Shown: piece by piece, positions 6,835-8,989 of the stretch
Layout of the letters: every line of letters begins with the position of its first letter
How positions within the stretch are numbered: the first letter of the stretch is position 1
Source of the DNA: CAZFMJ01 sp964520045
GTDB lineage: Bacteria; Elusimicrobiota; Elusimicrobia; Elusimicrobiales; CAZFMJ01
DNA length: 8,989 nt
Assembly: GCA_964520045.1 (NCBI GenBank)
Contig: CAZFMJ010000091.1
Coordinates: 1-8,989, forward strand
Direction: 5' to 3'
Translations under genes and position numbers: made by a program
The notes under the pieces: model-generated
Database searches by the model: none
What the model was told of the DNA's origin: nothing
What the model saw: only the letters and a program-made list of their open reading frames with translations

Positions 6835-8061
6835 TTATTTCAGGCGCACAAAATCCGCATGGGGCTGCTGCGAAAAAAGGAACAGAAGCAGATAATCTTT
6901 AAGCTGTCTTGTCAGAAGGAAATTCTCCCGCACATGTTCTCTGCCGTTTGAACCGAGCTTTGCGGCGTAAGCCGGCTCGTTCAAAAGCCGTTTAAGCCAG
7001 TATGCGGCGCCGTCCACGGAATGAACGAGTATGCCGGAATATTTATGGGTTATCTGAAGAGGTATTCCGCCGACCGCTCCGGCGATAACCGGCTTTGCCT
7101 TCCAGAGCGCCTCGGAGACGGTAAGTCCGAACCCCTCGCGCAGGGATTTCTGGAATATCACGCTGGAAACCCTTTGGATGGCGTTTATCTCAATGTTGCT
7201 TGTCGGAGGAAGACTTTTGATCATTATGTCTTCGTCTCCGCGCGCCGTTTCTTTGATCTCCTCAAGCACCTGCGCGCCTTCGGGGTCGTCGTCGGCGGAA
7301 CCGCCTACGAGAAGAAGTCTTGCGTCCGCGTAAGGCTTTACCTTTTTGAAAGCCTCTATAACGCCTTTCGGGTCTTTCAGCCTGTCGAATCTGGACACCT
7401 GAGTGACAAGAGGCTTGTCCAGCGGGATGTCAAGCCGGTCCATTACCGATTTTATCTCTTCCGGGGACAATTCCCTGTTTTTATCGCTCAAGGGGTCTAT
7501 GGAAGGCTGGATAAGAGCCTGCGGAATGTTGAGCTGCTGGGAAAACCCCGGCGCGGAAAAAACGCATGCGTCGTATTTATCGACGTACGGTTTAAGGAAA
7601 CCCCACACCTTTTGGTCGGGTTTGGAAACGTCTATGTGGCATCTCCACAGCCACCTGCCGCCCAGTTCGCTCCGTTTTTTAACAAGCGCCGCCGGCTGTG
7701 GATCATGGATAAACACGATATCGGCGGAAAGATCAAGACGGCTCAGATTATCGTCGTTTGTCTCTTCATAGATCTGATATTCGCGGGGCTGTATGTCCTG
7801 GGGAGTCCCGTGCAGGGCGTTGTGAAATTTTTTCGTGAGCGCATAGAAGTCTTCCCCGCCCTTTATCACTTCCCATCTGACGTTAAGCCCCAGTTCCGCC
7901 ATGAGCGGAACCATGCGGTTTAATATTTCGGCGACCCCTCCGCCTACGGCGGTGGAATTGACATGGACGACGGATTTGCCTTCCAGATGCCGCGCGATAA
8001 GGCGGAGCTCCTCTATATTGTGGATTCCGGTTACGCCGCTGTATTCTTCAAGACGCGGCAT
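6835..8061 (-). CDS. treT: TreT-like trehalose synthase, GT4 family glycosyltransferase
   Basis: A complete 408-residue GT-B fold glycosyltransferase of family GT4. N-terminal acceptor-side domain: VNSTAVGGGVAEIL (34-47), the diagnostic glycine loop of TreT-type enzymes, then DIVFIHDPQPAAL (114-126) and WRCHIDVSKP (139-148). C-terminal NDP-sugar domain: TQVSRFDRLKDPKGVI (220-235), the EX7E-type donor motif EGFGLTVSEAL (309-319) and GAVGGIPLQI (328-337). TreT makes trehalose from NDP-glucose and free glucose in one reversible step in the cytoplasm. A related trehalose phosphorylase or another alpha-glucosyl transferase cannot be excluded by eye. The ATG at 8061-8059 has a good ribosome site, GGAG seven bases upstream, inside the DUF5752 gene; the two genes overlap by 14 bases, so translation is likely coupled. 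It is the last gene of the cassette. Confidence 0.85.
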   Translation of the reverse strand: MPRLEEYSGVTGIHNIEELRLIARHLEGKSVVHVNSTAVGGGVAEILNRMVPLMAELGLNVRWEVIKGGEDFYALTKKFHNALHGTPQDIQPREYQIYEETNDDNLSRLDLSADIVFIHDPQPAALVKKRSELGGRWLWRCHIDVSKPDQKVWGFLKPYVDKYDACVFSAPGFSQQLNIPQALIQPSIDPLSDKNRELSPEEIKSVMDRLDIPLDKPLVTQVSRFDRLKDPKGVIEAFKKVKPYADARLLLVGGSADDDPEGAQVLEEIKETARGDEDIMIKSLPPTSNIEINAIQRVSSVIFQKSLREGFGLTVSEALWKAKPVIAGAVGGIPLQITHKYSGILVHSVDGAAYWLKRLLNEPAYAAKLGSNGREHVRENFLLTRQLKDYLLLFLFSQQPHADFVRLK

Positions 8062-8722
8062 TTTCCGTCTCCGATATTTTTTCCTTCACCATTGAAATTA
8101 TCCTTTTGCGTAGATTTTCAAGCGTAAAAGAATAGGGATCCAGACCGGCTGTTTTTGACGCGAGGTCTTTGTCTCCTAGCTGATTTTCAAACCAGTTGGA
8201 AAAATCATTCACTCCCTGCGGGGGCCTCAGCCTTGATTCGAACATGTGCAGATAAACGCTTGAAACGCTTACCTGCGCGAGGCAGCCGGCAAATTCCGGC
8301 AGGCTGTAAGCCTCGTACCGCGTCGCTATGGAAAACCGGACCGCGCGCATAAAGGGAAATTCCCTGCCGGCCGGCGCATCGCGTCCCGCTCCGTGATCTT
8401 TTATGTGCGCGGATATCCTGTCGTCAAGCGCTACCCGTATGTCCTCTATGGAATTATATTTCACTATATCTATCGCGGACAGTTCTTCCCCTAGCCGGTC
8501 TTCCTGAAGCGTGTGCGTAACCCAGTATGCGAAATCATTCGCGGCTTCGGGGATAAGGGTCTGATGCTGTTTTAAAAATCTGTGCGTATGCTGATATATC
8601 ACCGATTCCGGAACTGTTTTTATGCCGTCCAGCAGTTTGGAAAGACTGGGAGCTTTTAATCCCGTCATGAAAACCAGATTTTGTCTGGTATAAAATCTGA
8701 ATGGTTCCTTGGCTTTCAGCAT
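8048..8722 (-). CDS. DUF5752 family protein with two tandem copies of one module
   Basis: A 224-residue protein without signal peptide or membrane segment, matching the DUF5752 family by its pattern and its place beside trehalose genes. It contains the same module twice. Copy 1 (about 26-103) reads SLSKLLDGIKTVPESVIYQH, then NDFAYWVTHTLQEDRLGEEL, then YNSIEDIRVAL. Copy 2 (about 140-210) reads SLPEFAGCLAQVSVSSVYLH, then NDFSNWFENQLGDKDLASKT, then SFTLENLRKRI. Shared positions include the SL pair, the Ser-(Val)-Tyr-x-His element, NDF-x-x-W and the final helix. The conserved His, Asp and Trp might form a binding site, but no enzymatic motif is recognised. The ATG at 8722-8720 overlaps the phosphatase stop by seven bases, and purine-rich AAAGGAT and GGG precede it. 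The context implies a role in making or controlling trehalose. Confidence 0.82.
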   Translation of the reverse strand: MLKAKEPFRFYTRQNLVFMTGLKAPSLSKLLDGIKTVPESVIYQHTHRFLKQHQTLIPEAANDFAYWVTHTLQEDRLGEELSAIDIVKYNSIEDIRVALDDRISAHIKDHGAGRDAPAGREFPFMRAVRFSIATRYEAYSLPEFAGCLAQVSVSSVYLHMFESRLRPPQGVNDFSNWFENQLGDKDLASKTAGLDPYSFTLENLRKRIISMVKEKISETENAAS

Positions 8723-8989
8723 AACCCTTTTTTTATCCTTTTTGCTCCGCTGAATTTTTCGCGGATATACCCGAGGAAATCGTCGATCCGGCGCTGGTCT
8801 TCAAGATAATATCCCGCGGACGAGGATTTCCTAAATCCTATGCGCACACCCAGTCCTCTTTTTTGAACTATTTTAAACATATCTTCATCCGTTCTGTCGT
8901 CCCCGATTACCACGGGATACGGATATCCCAGTTTCTTCATAAGATGCGAAAGGGCTTTGCCTTTATCCCATGAGATATCGGGCACGGCT
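8716..8989 (-). CDS. otsB: Trehalose-6-phosphate phosphatase, C-terminal end only (HAD superfamily)
   Basis: The last 91 residues of an OtsB-type phosphatase; the 5' part lies beyond the right edge. A GTG at 8985-8983 could be misread as a start, but the frame is open to the edge and the residues around it (AVPDISWDKGKAL) fit the middle of the family. WDKGKAL supplies the conserved Lys-Gly of HAD motif III, and VVIGDDRTDEDMF is the motif IV GDDxTDE that binds Mg2+. The enzyme removes phosphate from trehalose 6-phosphate to give free trehalose. The C-terminus is basic (SGAKRIKKGLC). The TGA overlaps the DUF5752 start by seven bases, so the genes form one operon. Whether the missing part is a lone phosphatase or includes an OtsA-type synthase domain cannot be told from this window. 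Confidence 0.87.
   Translation of the reverse strand, partial: AVPDISWDKGKALSHLMKKLGYPYPVVIGDDRTDEDMFKIVQKRGLGVRIGFRKSSSAGYYLEDQRRIDDFLGYIREKFSGAKRIKKGLC

Noticed and set aside
7021..7923. A 300-codon open frame on the plus strand
   Set aside because: It lies entirely antisense to the well-supported TreT-like gene, lacks a ribosome site, and its translation shows no recognisable motif. It is a by-product of the codon use on the other strand.
8236..8246. TGTTCGAATCA on the minus strand, resembling a tRNA T-loop
   Set aside because: It lies inside the DUF5752 coding region (codons for Phe-Glu-Ser) and no acceptor, D-arm or anticodon stems could be found around it.
8716..8985. GTG at 8985-8983 as a true start of a short 89-residue protein
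   Set aside because: The frame is open to the window edge, and the residues on both sides of the GTG fit the interior of trehalose-6-phosphate phosphatase just before the HAD motif III lysine. The gene is cut, not short.

Overview
This window is a gene-dense stretch of bacterial chromosome of moderate GC content. It carries seven protein-coding genes, two of them cut by the window edges, and no RNA gene, insertion sequence or CRISPR array that I can recognise. Two inner-membrane transporters and a TreT/OtsB-type trehalose cluster with a DUF5752 gene suggest an uncultured Gram-negative-type bacterium. Groups such as Elusimicrobiota or Omnitrophota fit, but this placement is an impression from gene content and is weakly supported.

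Layout from left to right: (1) positions 1-821, minus strand, a Bro-N/DinD-like protein lacking only its last few residues at the window edge; (2) 822-1346, a 525-base non-coding stretch with two poly-C tracts and several small inverted repeats; (3) 1347-2567, minus strand, an MFS transporter; (4) 2690-3958, plus strand, a BaiN/YhiN-type (HI0933 family) flavoprotein, divergent from the MFS gene and preceded by a perfect extended -10 element; (5) 3974-5221, minus strand, an ECF-like sigma factor with an unusual C-terminal extension of about 215 residues, convergent with the flavoprotein gene; (6) 5268-6635, minus strand, a MATE family exporter 46 bases upstream of the sigma gene; (7) 6835-8989, minus strand, an overlapping three-gene cassette: the 3' end of a trehalose-6-phosphate phosphatase, a DUF5752 protein and a TreT-like glycosyltransferase.

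The trehalose cassette is the clearest functional unit. Its genes overlap by 7 and 14 bases, so they are very probably co-transcribed and translationally coupled. They point to synthesis of trehalose or a related compatible solute or storage sugar. The DUF5752 protein between the two enzymes is built from two copies of the same roughly 90-residue module, and its role is unknown. The MATE and sigma genes may form a second leftward unit.

The items most worth a second look are the long sigma-like protein with a second helix-turn-helix and an unassigned C-terminal half, the duplicated DUF5752 protein locked between two sugar enzymes, and -10-like hexamers 6 to 9 bases before the start codons of three genes that lack a Shine-Dalgarno sequence, which suggests leaderless transcripts.
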